64,000 nucleotides of DNA from DASRSS01 sp963799045 (GCA_963799045.1 CAWCVN010000006.1:62001-126000), one strand, 5' to 3'. Positions 8,287 through 17,141 are shown, numbered from the stretch's first letter. The notes: generated by a model not told the origin, from the letters alone. Made by a program: numbers and translations.

Positions 8287-8366
8287 CGCTGTCCTCGCTG
8301 CGCCGCGGACAGCGAGGAGACTCTCGGCTGCCCTGTGCTCAATGATTCGCTCGCAAGCTCGCTCAT
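8283..8366 (-). CDS. Coupling micro-ORF between sdhA and sdhB (27 codons)
   Basis: The ATG (8366-8364) overlaps the sdhA stop as TAATG, and the TGA (8285-8283) overlaps the sdhB start as ATGA. The whole 80-bp gap is therefore one open frame linking the two genes. The peptide begins MSELASESLSTG. The first part contains the near-palindrome GAGCGAGCTTGCGAGCGAATC, a sequence style found in dispersed actinobacterial intergenic repeats. A role in translational coupling is inferred; the peptide itself may be meaningless. Confidence 0.45.
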   Translation of the reverse strand: MSELASESLSTGQPRVSSLSAAQRGQR

Positions 8367-10282
8367 TACTTCGCCTCCTCGGGGACGTCGGCGATCTCCT
8401 CGGCCGTGAAGTACTTCTTCAGCTCTGACTTGTCGAACAGCTTGAGCAGGTCGGGCCGTATCGGCGTCATCGGCTGCTGGACGACGTCGATGTCACCGAA
8501 GTCTCCGCCGTCGAGTGAGCAGATCAGGTTGACCTTGCGCCACTCCGCGGACATCACCGGGAAGTCCTCACGGGTGTGCCCGCCACGCGACTCCTCACGG
8601 ATCAGTGCGGCGCGGCCGATGCACTCGCAGACCAGCAGCATGTTGCGCAGATCCAGCGCCAGGTGCCAACCGGGGTTGAACTGGCGCGGGCCGCTCACGC
8701 TGACGTTCTTCGCGCGCTGCTTGAGGTCGGCCAGCTTGTCCAGCGCCTGCTGCACCTCGTCGGCTCGGCGGATGATCCCGACGAGCTCGTTCATGACCTC
8801 CTGCAGCTCCTGGTGCACCGCGTAGGCGTTCTCACCGCCCTCGCGCTCGAACGGGGCGAGTGCCGTGCTGGTTGCCGCCTCGAGCTGGGCGTCGGTGATC
8901 ACCGGGTACTGCCCCTGCAGGGAGCTGACGTACGCCGCGGCACCTTCGCCGGAGCGGCGACCGAACACCAGCAGGTCCGACAGCGAGTTGCCGCCCAGCC
9001 GGTTCGAGCCGTGCATGCCGCCGGCGACCTCGCCGGAGGCAAACAGCCCGGGCACGCGCGCTGCCGCGGTCGTGTCGGCGTCGACCTCGATGCCTCCCAT
9101 CACGTAGTGACAGGTCGGCCCGACCTCCATCGGCTCGGAGGTGATGTCGACGTCGGCGAGCTCCTTGAACTGGTGCGCCATGGACGGCAGGCGCCGGAGG
9201 ATCTCCTCCTTCGGCAGCCGGGAGGCGATGTCGAGGAAGACGCCGCCGTGCGGCGAGCCGCGGCCCGCCTTGACCTCGGAGTTGATCGCCCGGGCGACCT
9301 CGTCGCGTGGCAGCAGGTCCGGGGTGCGCTTGTTGTGGTCGGGGTCGGTGTACCAGGCGTCCGCCTCGGCCTCGTTGTCCGCGTACTGGGTCCGGAAGAC
9401 GTCGGGCACGTAGTCGAACATGAAGCGCTTGCCGTCGGAGTTCTTCAGCACGCCGCCGTCGCCGCGGACACCCTCGGTGACCAGGATGCCCTTCACCGAC
9501 AGCGGCCACACCATGCCCGTCGGGTGGAACTGGACGAACTCCATGTTCATCAGGGTGGAGCCGGCACGCAGCGCCAGGCCCATTCCGTCGCCGGTTGACT
9601 CCCACGAATTGGAGGTGACCTTGAACGACTTGCCGATACCGCCGGTGGCGAGCACGACTGCGGGCGCCTTGAACAGCACGAAGTTGCCCGTCTCGCGCCA
9701 GTAGCCGAACGCACCGGCGATGGCGCCGGAGTCATCGGTGATGAGCTCGGTGATCGTGCACTCCGCGAACACCTTCAGGCTGCCCTCGTCCGCGCCGGTG
9801 TTGCCCTTGGCCTTCGCGTCGTCCTGCTGCAGCGAGACGATCTTCTGCTGCATCGTCCGGATGAGCTCCAGGCCGGTGCGGTCACCGACGTGCGCCAGGC
9901 GCGGGTACTCGTGCCCACCGAAGTTCCGCTGGCTGATCTTGCCCTCCGGCGTGCGGTCGAACAGTGCACCGTAGGTCTCCAGCTCCCAGACGCGGTCGGG
10001 AGCCTCCTTGGCGTGCAGTTCGGCCATTCGCCAGTTGTTGAGGAACTTTCCGCCACGCATCGTGTCGCGGAAGTGGACCTGCCAGTTGTCGTTGCTGTTG
10101 ACGTTGCCCATCGACGCCGCGCAACCGCCCTCGGCCATGACGGTGTGTGCCTTGCCGAACAGCGACTTGCAGATGATCGCCACCCGCAGCCCCGCGTCAT
10201 GCGCGGCGATGGCCGCACGCAGACCGGCGCCGCCGGCCCCGATGATCACTACGTCGTAGCTGTGCTTCTCGATCTCGGTCAA
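8366..10282 (-). CDS. sdhA: Succinate dehydrogenase flavoprotein subunit
   Basis: A 638-residue FAD-containing catalytic subunit oxidising succinate to fumarate. It shows the dinucleotide-binding motif VVIIGAGGAGLRAA (11-24), the covalent-FAD histidine region with H46 in KAHTVMAEGG, the substrate-site loop TEGVRGDGGVL, and the C-terminal RLGGNSLSDLLVFGRRSG. It is middle gene of the operon; 13 bp separate its start from the sdhC stop. It acts on the cytoplasmic face of the membrane, bound to SdhB and SdhC. Confidence 0.96.
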   Translation of the reverse strand: MTEIEKHSYDVVIIGAGGAGLRAAIAAHDAGLRVAIICKSLFGKAHTVMAEGGCAASMGNVNSNDNWQVHFRDTMRGGKFLNNWRMAELHAKEAPDRVWELETYGALFDRTPEGKISQRNFGGHEYPRLAHVGDRTGLELIRTMQQKIVSLQQDDAKAKGNTGADEGSLKVFAECTITELITDDSGAIAGAFGYWRETGNFVLFKAPAVVLATGGIGKSFKVTSNSWESTGDGMGLALRAGSTLMNMEFVQFHPTGMVWPLSVKGILVTEGVRGDGGVLKNSDGKRFMFDYVPDVFRTQYADNEAEADAWYTDPDHNKRTPDLLPRDEVARAINSEVKAGRGSPHGGVFLDIASRLPKEEILRRLPSMAHQFKELADVDITSEPMEVGPTCHYVMGGIEVDADTTAAARVPGLFASGEVAGGMHGSNRLGGNSLSDLLVFGRRSGEGAAAYVSSLQGQYPVITDAQLEAATSTALAPFEREGGENAYAVHQELQEVMNELVGIIRRADEVQQALDKLADLKQRAKNVSVSGPRQFNPGWHLALDLRNMLLVCECIGRAALIREESRGGHTREDFPVMSAEWRKVNLICSLDGGDFGDIDVVQQPMTPIRPDLLKLFDKSELKKYFTAEEIADVPEEAK

Positions 10283-10295
10283 TTCCTTGCTCGTT

Positions 10296-11123
10296 TCAGA
10301 AGGAGACGTGCGGGTCGGTGAACACGTTGGCGGCGACCAGTGCGATGTAGCCGTCGGTGATGGCGAGCGTCGCGAGCGTGGCCCAGGCGAACTTCATGTG
10401 CCTGGCGTTGAGCCAGGACACCCAGGTCCAGGCCCGGTATCGGATCGGGTGCTTGGAGAAGTGCCGCAGCCGGCCCGCGGTGACGTGGCGGCAGGAGTGG
10501 CAGCCGAGGGTGTATGCCCACAGCAGCACCACGTTGACCAGCATGATGAACGTGCCCAGCCCGAAGCCGAAGGCGTGCCCCTCGGGGCGGAAGGCGTCGA
10601 TCAGGTCCCAGGTGTTGATCAGTGAGATCAACACCGCGGCCACCCAGAAGTAGCGGTGCAGATTCTGCACGATCAGCGGGAAGCGGGTTTCGCCGGAGTA
10701 GCTGGCATGCGGCTCGGCCACCGCGCACGAGGGCGGCGAGAGCCAGAAGGCCTTGTAGTACGCCCCGCGGTAGTAATAGCAGCTCAGACGGAAGCCCAGC
10801 AGGAACGGCAGCGTGACGATCGCAAACGGCACGATGATCGGGAAGTGGCCGAACCAGGTGCCGAACTCGTGCGAGCCCGGCGCGCAGCTCGCGGTCACGC
10901 AGGGTGAGTAGAACGGCGACAGGTAGTGCTCGGAGGGGGCGAAGTAGGCCGCCTGCCAGCAGACGCGCACGGTCGCGTAGATCACCCACGACGACAGCAG
11001 CACGAATGTGAGCAGCGGGGTCTTGCGCCAGTTGTCGGTGCGCAGCGTGCGCGCTCCGATGTGGGCGCGGCCGGGCGAGTCGGTCCCGGACTGCGAGCTG
11101 CGCGTGGACAAGCTGCGGGTCAT
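10296..11123 (-). CDS. sdhC: Succinate dehydrogenase membrane anchor subunit (Sdh1 type)
   Basis: A 275-residue polytopic protein with about five transmembrane segments and several conserved histidines (for example HFPIIVPF, LHRYFWVA and CHSCRHV) that could bind haem. The single large anchor upstream of sdhA-sdhB is the arrangement of the mycobacterial Sdh1 operon (Rv0249c-Rv0247c). The start at 11123 (MTRSLSTRSS) has GGAGG 8 bp upstream; an upstream in-frame start would add 15 residues. It is the first clearly recognised gene of the operon. Confidence 0.88.
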   Translation of the reverse strand: MTRSLSTRSSQSGTDSPGRAHIGARTLRTDNWRKTPLLTFVLLSSWVIYATVRVCWQAAYFAPSEHYLSPFYSPCVTASCAPGSHEFGTWFGHFPIIVPFAIVTLPFLLGFRLSCYYYRGAYYKAFWLSPPSCAVAEPHASYSGETRFPLIVQNLHRYFWVAAVLISLINTWDLIDAFRPEGHAFGFGLGTFIMLVNVVLLWAYTLGCHSCRHVTAGRLRHFSKHPIRYRAWTWVSWLNARHMKFAWATLATLAITDGYIALVAANVFTDPHVSF

Positions 11124-11196
11124 CGGCGTCCTCCGTGGTGGCCACCCGGTCCCTCGGCGTCGCAGCACGGCGACAGGTCCGGTGGCATCTGGTCAG

Positions 11197-11394
11197 TCAC
11201 TTGATCTCCTGCCCGGGCATCGGCGAATGAGGCGTCACCTCGTCCGGACCGGCGGCGTCGAGCGGCCGCCCGACCTCACCGAACAGCCGCTGGACCGCCG
11301 GGGTGTCGCCGCTTCGGCTGTGCCCGGAGCCAACCACAGCGGGTCGCTCGCCGGTCACTCGGGGCAGGATCGTCAGCTCCGACGTGACCGACAT
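11197..11394 (-). CDS. Hypothetical small protein upstream of sdhC
   Basis: A 65-residue reading frame starting MSVTSELTIL at 11394, codirectional with the sdh operon and ending 73 bp before sdhC. It is hydrophilic, with no membrane segment or motif. Mycobacterial Sdh1 loci also have a short conserved gene at this place, but I see no clear sequence similarity. The gene could be real or a leader-region frame. Confidence 0.3.
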   Translation of the reverse strand: MSVTSELTILPRVTGERPAVVGSGHSRSGDTPAVQRLFGEVGRPLDAAGPDEVTPHSPMPGQEIK

Positions 11395-11428
11395 GGCTAG
11401 CTGCTCCCGATGCGCGTGCCGAGGTAAG

Positions 11429-11447
11429 AGACTCGACCCCCGAGTCT
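11429..11447. promoter_or_regulatory. Inverted repeat upstream of the sdh operon
   Basis: AGACTCG and CGAGTCT are perfect 7-bp arms around a 5-bp centre. The element lies about 35 bp upstream of the hypothetical first ORF and before the tRNA promoter on the other strand. It could be an operator for sdh or a short hairpin; nothing distinguishes these. Confidence 0.4.
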
Positions 11448-11517
11448 GTCCGAGAACCCAACCGTTGCCAACAGCGTGCGCTGTGGGATCAGTCATGCCC
11501 GAACGAGGGCGGGCGGA

Positions 11518-11545
11518 TTGGCGGGCGTCTGCTGTCGTGTAGACT
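11518..11545 (+). promoter_or_regulatory. Promoter of the tRNA-Thr/tRNA-Met/rpmG unit
   Basis: TTGGCG (-35), a 16-bp spacer, and TAGACT (-10), placed about 60 bp before tRNA-Thr. The -10 is identical to those I assign before tRNA-Trp and rpoB. Confidence 0.6.
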
Positions 11546-11607
11546 GGTGCGCTGGCGCAAGCGCCGCGCGGACGGGCATGCCGGATCCGACGTCGACGCG
11601 TGCCGCT

Positions 11608-11680
11608 GCCCCCTTAGCTCAGTCGGCAGAGCGTCTCCATGGTAAGGAGAAGGTCTACGGTTCGATTCCGTAAGGGGGCT
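11608..11680 (+). tRNA. tRNA-Thr (anticodon GGT)
   Basis: A 73-nt cloverleaf with acceptor stem GCCCCCT/AGGGGGC, discriminator T, D-arm GCTCAGTCGGCAGAGC, anticodon loop ATGGTAA with GGT at 34-36, and T-arm containing GGTTCGATTCC. CCA is not encoded. Confidence 0.97.
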
Positions 11681-11738
11681 CGGGGCCGGTCCAGCCGACC
11701 GCGTGATCTGGGCCAGTCGCAACAAGCATGAACATCGC

Positions 11739-11812
11739 GGCGGGGTAGCTCAGTCTGGTAGAGCAAGCGGCTCATAATCGCTGTGTCGCCGGTTCAAGTC
11801 CGGCCCTCGCTA
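11739..11812 (+). tRNA. tRNA-Met (elongator, anticodon CAT)
   Basis: A 74-nt cloverleaf. The anticodon loop is CTCATAA with CAT at 34-36, and the T-arm GCCGGTTCAAGTCCGGC forms a perfect 5-bp stem. The acceptor stem has two G-U pairs. The sequence matches elongator tRNA-Met of actinobacteria rather than the initiator, since the three G-C pairs of the initiator anticodon stem are absent. Confidence 0.95.
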
Positions 11813-11901
11813 CAAGTCGGGCCCCACCGGCCCGCCCACAGACGGATGTGACAGATCGCGGTGCGCGAAGGCGCACCGCCGGAAGTGAAGGGCAGAGCCC
11901 C

Positions 11902-12066
11902 GTGGCAGCCACCGACGTTCGTCCGAAGATCACCTTGGCGTGCCAGGAGTGCAAGCACCGCAACTACATCACCAAGAAGAACCGGCGCAACGACCCGGAC
12001 CGCCTGGAGATGAAGAAGTTCTGCCCGAACTGCGGCAAGCACACCGAGCACCGCGAGACGCGCTGA
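11902..12066 (+). CDS. rpmG: 50S ribosomal protein L33, zinc-ribbon type
   Basis: A 54-residue L33 with the zinc-binding form of the family: CQEC near residue 18 and CPNC near residue 40. The start is GTG at 11902 (AATDVRPKIT); the longer in-frame upstream start reads back towards the tRNA. The position tRNA-Thr, tRNA-Met, rpmG ahead of hadA is the mycobacterial order. Confidence 0.95.
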   Translation: MAATDVRPKITLACQECKHRNYITKKNRRNDPDRLEMKKFCPNCGKHTEHRETR

Positions 12067-12137
12067 GCGCAACCTAGCCGCTGCGAAGGCAGCGTGCCGG
12101 GCCCGACGGGTCGAGGCCTCCGGCAGGCCGGGCCGGG

Positions 12138-13064
12138 TCAGGCCATGAGATTCGCGCGGCGGTAGATCGCCCGCGCAGTGCGGTTGATCATCCCGACCTC
12201 CTCGAGGAAGGGGATGATCTTCTCGCCCATCCATCGCGTGGTCTCGCGGTAGTGCGGGTTGGCCAGGGCGAGCTTGCGTGCCGCCTTCGGGTCGAGCCCC
12301 ACCGATCGGTAGACCTTGGGGCTGACCAGGCCGCGCGCGATGAAACCGGCCGCGGCCGCGGCGAACACCCGGTGGAAGTACCGCTTCGGCCCCCAGTGCG
12401 CCTCCTGCATCTCGCGGACGAGTTCCTCGCGTGCGAACCGCACGTGCCGGGCCTCCTCGATCACGTGGATGCGGGAGACCATCCGGGACATCGGCTGGAT
12501 GCGCTCGTCGTTCATCGCGTCGCGCTGCAGCCGGTCGAGCAGTTCCTCGGCGACCAGCGTGCCGGCCCACATCGAGGGGCCGGTCGGCGCGACGAGGCGG
12601 AACAGCTTGCCCAGCGCGTGCACGAGCGGGTGCACCTTGTAGTCCGACCCGCCGTACTTGTCCGCCCAGCGGGCGAACATCACCGAGTGGCGGGTCTCGT
12701 CGCCGATCTCGGTCAACGCGTACTGGGTGTGCGGCGCCGCCGGGTCCTGGTCGTAGGCGTGCGCGGCGAGCATGCCCATCAGCAGCATCTCGAACCACAG
12801 GCCGACGCGTGCGATCGAGACGACCTCGTGCTTGGACATCTCGAAGCGCTGGTCGTCGGTTAACGAGTCCCACAGCGCGGTGCCGTACAGCGACGTGCGC
12901 TCCGGCTGCATGTGCCACAGCCCGGGGACCGGCTCGGCGGCCCAGTCGATGTCCAGCGCGGGGTCGAAGGAGTTCTTCGACGACGAGCCGAGCAGCCGAC
13001 CGGCGGTCTTGTCGCGGTCGTGCACCGCGGGGCGGGCGGGTTTGGCGTCCACTACGGCGGTCAT
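12138..13064 (-). CDS. AurF-like diiron oxygenase
   Basis: A 308-residue all-helical protein of the AurF/p-aminobenzoate N-oxygenase-like family, soluble diiron enzymes related to ferritin-like oxygenases. Metal-ligand motifs are visible as E123-x2-H126 in EIGDETRHSVMF and E204-x2-H207 in VIEEARHVRFA, with further Glu at about 92 and 173. It faces the TetR gene divergently, 203 bp apart, which suggests regulation by that repressor. The substrate is unknown; members act on aromatic amines or lipids. Confidence 0.85.
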   Translation of the reverse strand: MTAVVDAKPARPAVHDRDKTAGRLLGSSSKNSFDPALDIDWAAEPVPGLWHMQPERTSLYGTALWDSLTDDQRFEMSKHEVVSIARVGLWFEMLLMGMLAAHAYDQDPAAPHTQYALTEIGDETRHSVMFARWADKYGGSDYKVHPLVHALGKLFRLVAPTGPSMWAGTLVAEELLDRLQRDAMNDERIQPMSRMVSRIHVIEEARHVRFAREELVREMQEAHWGPKRYFHRVFAAAAAGFIARGLVSPKVYRSVGLDPKAARKLALANPHYRETTRWMGEKIIPFLEEVGMINRTARAIYRRANLMA

Positions 13065-13120
13065 GTCGCGTCATCCCTTCTGGCGAGCACCCGGGCGTTG
13101 CCGGAGCCTGCGAGATCTAT

Positions 13121-13135
13121 GTAACGGCATGTTGC
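13121..13135. promoter_or_regulatory. Candidate TetR operator between the AurF-like and TetR genes
   Basis: GTAAC and GTTGC arms (one mismatch) around a 5-bp centre in the divergent intergenic region, about 57 bp upstream of the AurF-like start. Placement between a TetR gene and its divergent neighbour is the usual operator arrangement. The match is short. Confidence 0.35.
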
Positions 13136-13267
13136 GCTAACTCCAGCAAGCATGCCAGCCTCGGGATGCTGTGACAAGGCGTCGCGCACAATTCGCCCCG
13201 CGCGGTACGGTCGCAGCAGCCTCCGGCCGGCGACGCGGCCGGGGCGAGCCGGACAGGAGGGCCAGCG

Positions 13268-13980
13268 GTGGACGAGACGGGCGTGCACCAGACGCACGCG
13301 AGCGCCCACGCCGGCACCGACGGCCGCCGCCTGCGCTGGGCCAAGCACCGGGCCGACCGGCGCGCGGCGTTCGTCGCGGCCGGCGCGGCGGCGATCGACG
13401 AGCACGGCCCGGATGCGAGCGCCGAGCAGATCGCCGCGGCGGCGGGTGTCAGCCGCACGGTCCTGTACCGGTACTTCCGCGACCGCGAAGACCTGCGCCA
13501 GGCCATCGCCGATCACGTCGTGACCGCGGTGATCGACAGCGTCACCCCGCACATCGCGCTCAGCCCGGACGTGACCCCGCGCCAGATCATCACCTCCGCG
13601 GTCGAGGTGATCTTCGGCTGGCTCGACGAGCACCCGAACCTCTACTTCTTCCTGCGCAGCCGGCGCAACGGGCCCGGCCTGGACGCGGTCGAGAACACCC
13701 TGGCCGACCGGGTCTCCGAACTGCTCAAGCTCGTGCTGGTGCTCTTCGGCCTGGACGCCGAGCACGCCGAGCCGGGCGCCTTCGGCATCGTCGGGCTGGT
13801 CGAGTCCGTCGGGCTCGTGGTGGCTCGGCCGGCGATCCATGTCGCGGCGAGCGCGTGCAGGGCGTGGTCTGCGACGCGTCTGGCACCTGCTCGAGGGCAC
13901 GGCGCGAGCCAACGGCGTCGAGGTCGCCTACGACGAGCCGTTGCCCTGGCGCGAGCTCGCTGTCGGGAGCGAACGCGTGA
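13268..13980 (+). CDS. TetR family transcriptional regulator (frameshifted near its 3' end)
   Basis: The GTG start at 13268 follows GGAGG. The N-terminal helix-turn-helix is clear (DASAEQIAAAAGVSRTVLYRYF, about residues 49-70), and the ligand-binding domain continues to about residue 185. After about position 13820 the reading frame changes twice and the expected C-terminus (WHLLEGTARANGVEVAYDE) appears in another frame. The end given is the TGA that overlaps the next start; the true end is uncertain. It probably controls the divergent AurF-like gene. The fault pattern looks like sequence error. Confidence 0.82.
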
Positions 13981-14348
13981 GTGCAGAGCACGAGCCCGCC
14001 GGGTCCCCGGCCGAGGACGGCTACACCGGCCGTGCCGAGCTGATCGACGGCGACACGCGTCGTCGCCGGTCGAGGTGGCGCTCGCGGGCCACTTCGACCC
14101 GATCAGCGGCAAGTACAGCTGGTACGGGCGGGTCGCCGCGTCGCCGGAGGTCGCCGAACTGGTCGCGGACGGCGTCGCGCACGGTGCGGCTGCGCACGCC
14201 GCACGGCGACGGTCGAGACGCGGTCTGAGCGACATCGACCCCTGGGGGCGGCCGCGGGTGGAGGGCTTCGGGCGCCGCGCCGTTCGAGGTGCTCGACACC
14301 CTGCCCGACGAGACCCGCCCCGGCAGCCATCCCGGCCGGGCGGAGTGA
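13977..14348 (+). CDS. DUF4873-like protein (multiple frameshifts)
   Basis: Assembled across frames, the product contains EDGYTGRAELIDGD, then VEVALAGHFDPISGKYSWYG, RVAASPEVAEL, and LSDIDPWGRPRVEG. This is the small beta-rich layout of DUF4873 proteins that often accompany flavin monooxygenases and AurF/TetR neighbours in actinobacteria. The function is unknown. The GTG start overlaps the TetR stop. At least three single-base frame changes occur between 14050 and 14290. Confidence 0.6.
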
Positions 14349-14380
14349 GCGCGGCCGACCACGTCGGCTAGCGTGACGCC

Positions 14381-14831
14381 ATGCCAGTGGACGCCTCGTT
14401 CGTGGGCCGGATCTACCCGCCCACCGAGCCGTACCGGGTCAGTCGCGAGAAGATCCGCGAGTTCGCCGACGCGATCGACGACCCGAACCCCGCCTACCGC
14501 TCCGTCGCGGCCGCACGCGCGCTCGGGCACCCGACGTCGTCGCGCCGCCGACCTTCCCGATCGTGTTGACCCTGCCCGCCGGCCACCAGCTGCTGTTCGA
14601 CCCGGCCGCGGGCATCGACTACGGCCGCGTGGTGCACGGCGAGCAGCGCTTCGTGCACGAGCGCCCGATCCTGCGCAGGCGACGAGCTGCAGGTGGTCGT
14701 CTCGGTCGACGACATCCGGGCGGCGGCGCGGCAACGACCTCGTCACCACCCGCAGCGAGGTGCGCACGACCGACGGCGAGCTCGTCGTGACCGCGCACGC
14801 GACGATCGTCGTGAGGGGGCCGGAGAAATGA
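14381..14831 (+). CDS. hadA: (3R)-hydroxyacyl-ACP dehydratase subunit HadA (frameshifted)
   Basis: Reassembled from three frames, this is a MaoC-like hot-dog protein beginning MPVDASFVGRIYPP and ending TAHATIVVRGPEK. In mycobacteria HadA forms heterodimers with HadB or HadC that dehydrate hydroxyacyl-ACP in FAS-II (mycolate) synthesis. HadA is the non-catalytic, substrate-binding partner. The position after rpmG and before secE is that of Rv0635. The frame is lost near 14530 (a G missing in GHP-DVV) and twice more near 14675 and 14730. The stop overlaps the hadB start (ATGA). Confidence 0.8.
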
Positions 14832-15245
14832 CCGCTGGAACGATCAACGTCGGCGACCCGATTCCCGCGCAGGAGTTCCCGGTCGTCCCGGGCGCGACCT
14901 GGTCCGCTACGCCGGCGCGTCCGGAGACTTCAACCCGATCCACTGGAACGAGCGGTTCGCCAAGTCCGTCGGGCTGCCCGACGTGATCGCGCACGGCATG
15001 TTCACCATGGCCACGGCGTCCGCGTGGTCACCGACTGGGCCGGCGACCCGGCCGCGGTCGTCGAGTACGGCGTGCGGTTCACCCGCCCGGTCGTGGTCCC
15101 CGATCCCGGCAGCGCCACGGTCACCGTCGCCGGCACGGTCCGCGCGATCCGCGACGACGGCCTGGTCGAGGTGGAACTCACCGCCACCGTCGACGGCCAG
15201 ACCGTCCTCGCGAAGGCGCGGGCACTGGTGCGGCCGCGCTCCTGA
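14828..15245 (+). CDS. hadB: (3R)-hydroxyacyl-ACP dehydratase subunit HadB (frameshifted)
   Basis: A MaoC-like catalytic partner of HadA. The hydratase-2 motif is visible across frames as GASGDFNPIHWNE, with the catalytic Asp and His, followed by IAHGMFTMA and a C-terminus ending ALVRPRS. The frame breaks near 14900 and 15020. Synteny with Rv0636 supports the name. No hadC follows; the next gene is aspC on the other strand, so this organism may use only HadAB or encode HadC elsewhere. Confidence 0.82.
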
Positions 15246-15295
15246 CCCGTCCGGTCGGCACCGCCCGAGAACCGGCGGTCGCCACGTAGCGAGGG

Positions 15296-16497
15296 TCAGC
15301 CGCCCTCAACCAGCTTGGCGATGCGGCTGACGCCTTCGGTGAGGTCGTCGTCGCCGAGGGCGTAGGACATGCGCACGTAGCCGGGGGTGCCGAAGGCCTC
15401 GCCCGGGACGACGGCGACCTCTGCCTCGTCGAGGATCAGCCCGGCCAGCTCGGCCGAGGTCGTCGCCACCCTGCCGCGCAGCGGCCGCCCAGCAGGCCCT
15501 TGACCGACGGGTACACGTAGAACGCGCCGAGCGGCTCCGGGCAGACGACGCCAGGGATCTGCGAGAGCAGCCCGACGATGGTGCGGCGGCGGCGGTCGAA
15601 GGCCTCGCGCATGCAGGGCGACCGCCGACAGGTCGCCGGTCACGGCGGCGAGGGCGGCCCGCTGGGCGACGTTGTTGACGTTCGAGGTGGCGTGCGACTG
15701 GAGGTTGGCCGCTGCCTTGATCACGTCGGTGGGGCCGATCATCCAGCCGACCCGCCAGCCGGTCATCGCGTAGGTCTTGGCCACGCCGTTGAGGACGACG
15801 ACGCGGTCGGCGAGCTCCGGTGCCGCTGTCGCGATCGAGACGTTCTCCGCGCCGCCGTAGGTGAGGTGCTCGTAGATCTCGTCGGTGACGACCCAGATGC
15901 CCTTCTCGGCGGCCCATCGCCCGATCGCCTCGACCTGCTCACGCGGGTAGACCGCGCCGGTCGGGATTCGAGGGCGAGACGAACAGCAGCGCCTTGGTCC
16001 GCGGGGTGCAACGCCGCCTCGAGCTGGTCGACGGTCGCGAGGTAACCGGAGGTCTCGTCGGTCACGACCTCGACCGGTACGCCGCCGCCGAGCTTGATCG
16101 CCTCGGGATAGGTCGTCCAGTACGGGGCGATGAGCAGCACCTCGTCGCCCGGGTCGAGCAGGGCGGCGAAGGTGTTGTAGACGGCCTGCTTGCCGCCGTT
16201 GGTGACCAGCACCTGGGCGGCGTCGACCTGGTAGCCGGTGTCGCGCAGCGTCTTGGCGGCGATCGCCTCACGCAGCTCGGGCAGCCCCGCGACCGGCGTG
16301 TACCGGTGGTTCCTGGGGTCGCGGCAGGCGGCGACGGCGGCCTCGACGATGTAGTCGGGGGTCGGGAAGTCGGGCTCGCCGGCACCGAAGCCGATGACCG
16401 GCCGGCCGGCGGCCTTGAGTGCCTTGGCCTTGGCGTCGACCGCCAGCGTGGCGGACTCGGCGATTGCGGCGATTCGGTCGGATACCCGTGCTCCCAT
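15296..16497 (-). CDS. aspC: Pyridoxal-phosphate aspartate aminotransferase (frameshifted)
   Basis: A class I aminotransferase of about 400 residues. The first 180 residues are in one frame (MGARVSDRIAAIAES, then GAGEPDFPTPDYIVEAA, VLVTNGGKQAVYN and PYWTTYPE). The PLP-lysine region GVAKTYAMTGWRVGW and the C-terminus VRMSYALGDDDLTEGV lie in other frames. Breaks fall near 15970, 15620 and 15480. It transaminates aspartate and 2-oxoglutarate. An aspC next to tRNA-Trp/secE is seen in Streptomyces, which supports the identification. An essential-type gene broken like this suggests sequence error. Confidence 0.85.
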
Positions 16498-16588
16498 GGC
16501 CTCATCGTCGCAGACCGGCGCGCCCGGGTTTTCACCGCACGAGGTGCGCCCACAGCACGTGCCGCGGCGACCGGCGCGCGGGCGCGAA

Positions 16589-16618
16589 TTGGAGCCAGCC
16601 CGGCCCGACCCGTAGACT
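16589..16618 (+). promoter_or_regulatory. Promoter of tRNA-Trp/secE/nusG (TTGGAG-18-TAGACT)
   Basis: TTGGAG (16589-16594), an 18-bp spacer and TAGACT (16613-16618). The same -35 hexamer and spacing occur before rplJ and rpsL. Confidence 0.7.
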
Positions 16619-16746
16619 GGCCGTCGGGGTCCGTCGGGCCCTGCGCCAGCATGCTCGCAGCGGCTCGGCGCAGGCCGCCGAGCCCCGCTAGGAATGCCAG
16701 GAACCGAGTCTCAGGAAGCCTAGGAGCCTGGGAACCGGGCATCCCT

Positions 16747-16819
16747 AGGGGCGTGGCGCAATTGGTAGCGCACCGGTCTCCAAAACCGGCGGTTGCAGGT
16801 TCAAGTCCTGTCGCCCCTG
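16747..16819 (+). tRNA. tRNA-Trp (anticodon CCA)
   Basis: A 73-nt cloverleaf with acceptor AGGGGCG/CGCCCCT, discriminator G, anticodon stem-loop CCGGT-CTCCAAA-ACCGG with CCA at 34-36, and T-loop TTCAAGT. Its position directly before secE is conserved in actinobacteria. Confidence 0.97.
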
Positions 16820-16907
16820 CGTAGTTCCCGCGCGGCTTCGCACGGGCAATAGTGGTGAACAGTAGCGACGGCTGGCAGGTCAGCCGATCGGGTCGGAGAG
16901 GAGAGCC

Positions 16908-17141
16908 GTGACCGCGACTCGCACCGAGTCCACGACGCCCCGCTCGCCGGGGGGCCGCGGCGGTCGTCCGGCGCGCTTCGTGCGCGAGAGCGTCTCCGAG
17001 CTGCGCAAGGTCCTGTGGCCCTCGCGCAACGAGTTGGTGACCTACTCGATCGTGGTGATCATCTTCATCGCGATCCTGGTGGCGATCGTCGCCGGCCTGG
17101 ACATCGGGTTCGCCAGGCTGGTCCTGGCGGTCCTCGGCTGA
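16908..17141 (+). CDS. secE: Preprotein translocase subunit SecE
   Basis: A 77-residue single-pass SecE. An N-terminal amphipathic part with the conserved FVRESVSELRKVLWPSRNEL motif is followed by one transmembrane segment (TYSIVVIIFIAILVAIVAGL). It stabilises SecY in the translocon. The start is GTG at 16908 with GGAGAGGAG upstream. nusG follows 44 bp later. Confidence 0.95.
   Translation: MTATRTESTTPRSPGGRGGRPARFVRESVSELRKVLWPSRNELVTYSIVVIIFIAILVAIVAGLDIGFARLVLAVLG

Noticed and set aside
15246..16746. hadC, expected after hadB by mycobacterial synteny
   Set aside because: The space is filled by aspC on the opposite strand and the tRNA-Trp promoter; no third hot-dog protein is present.
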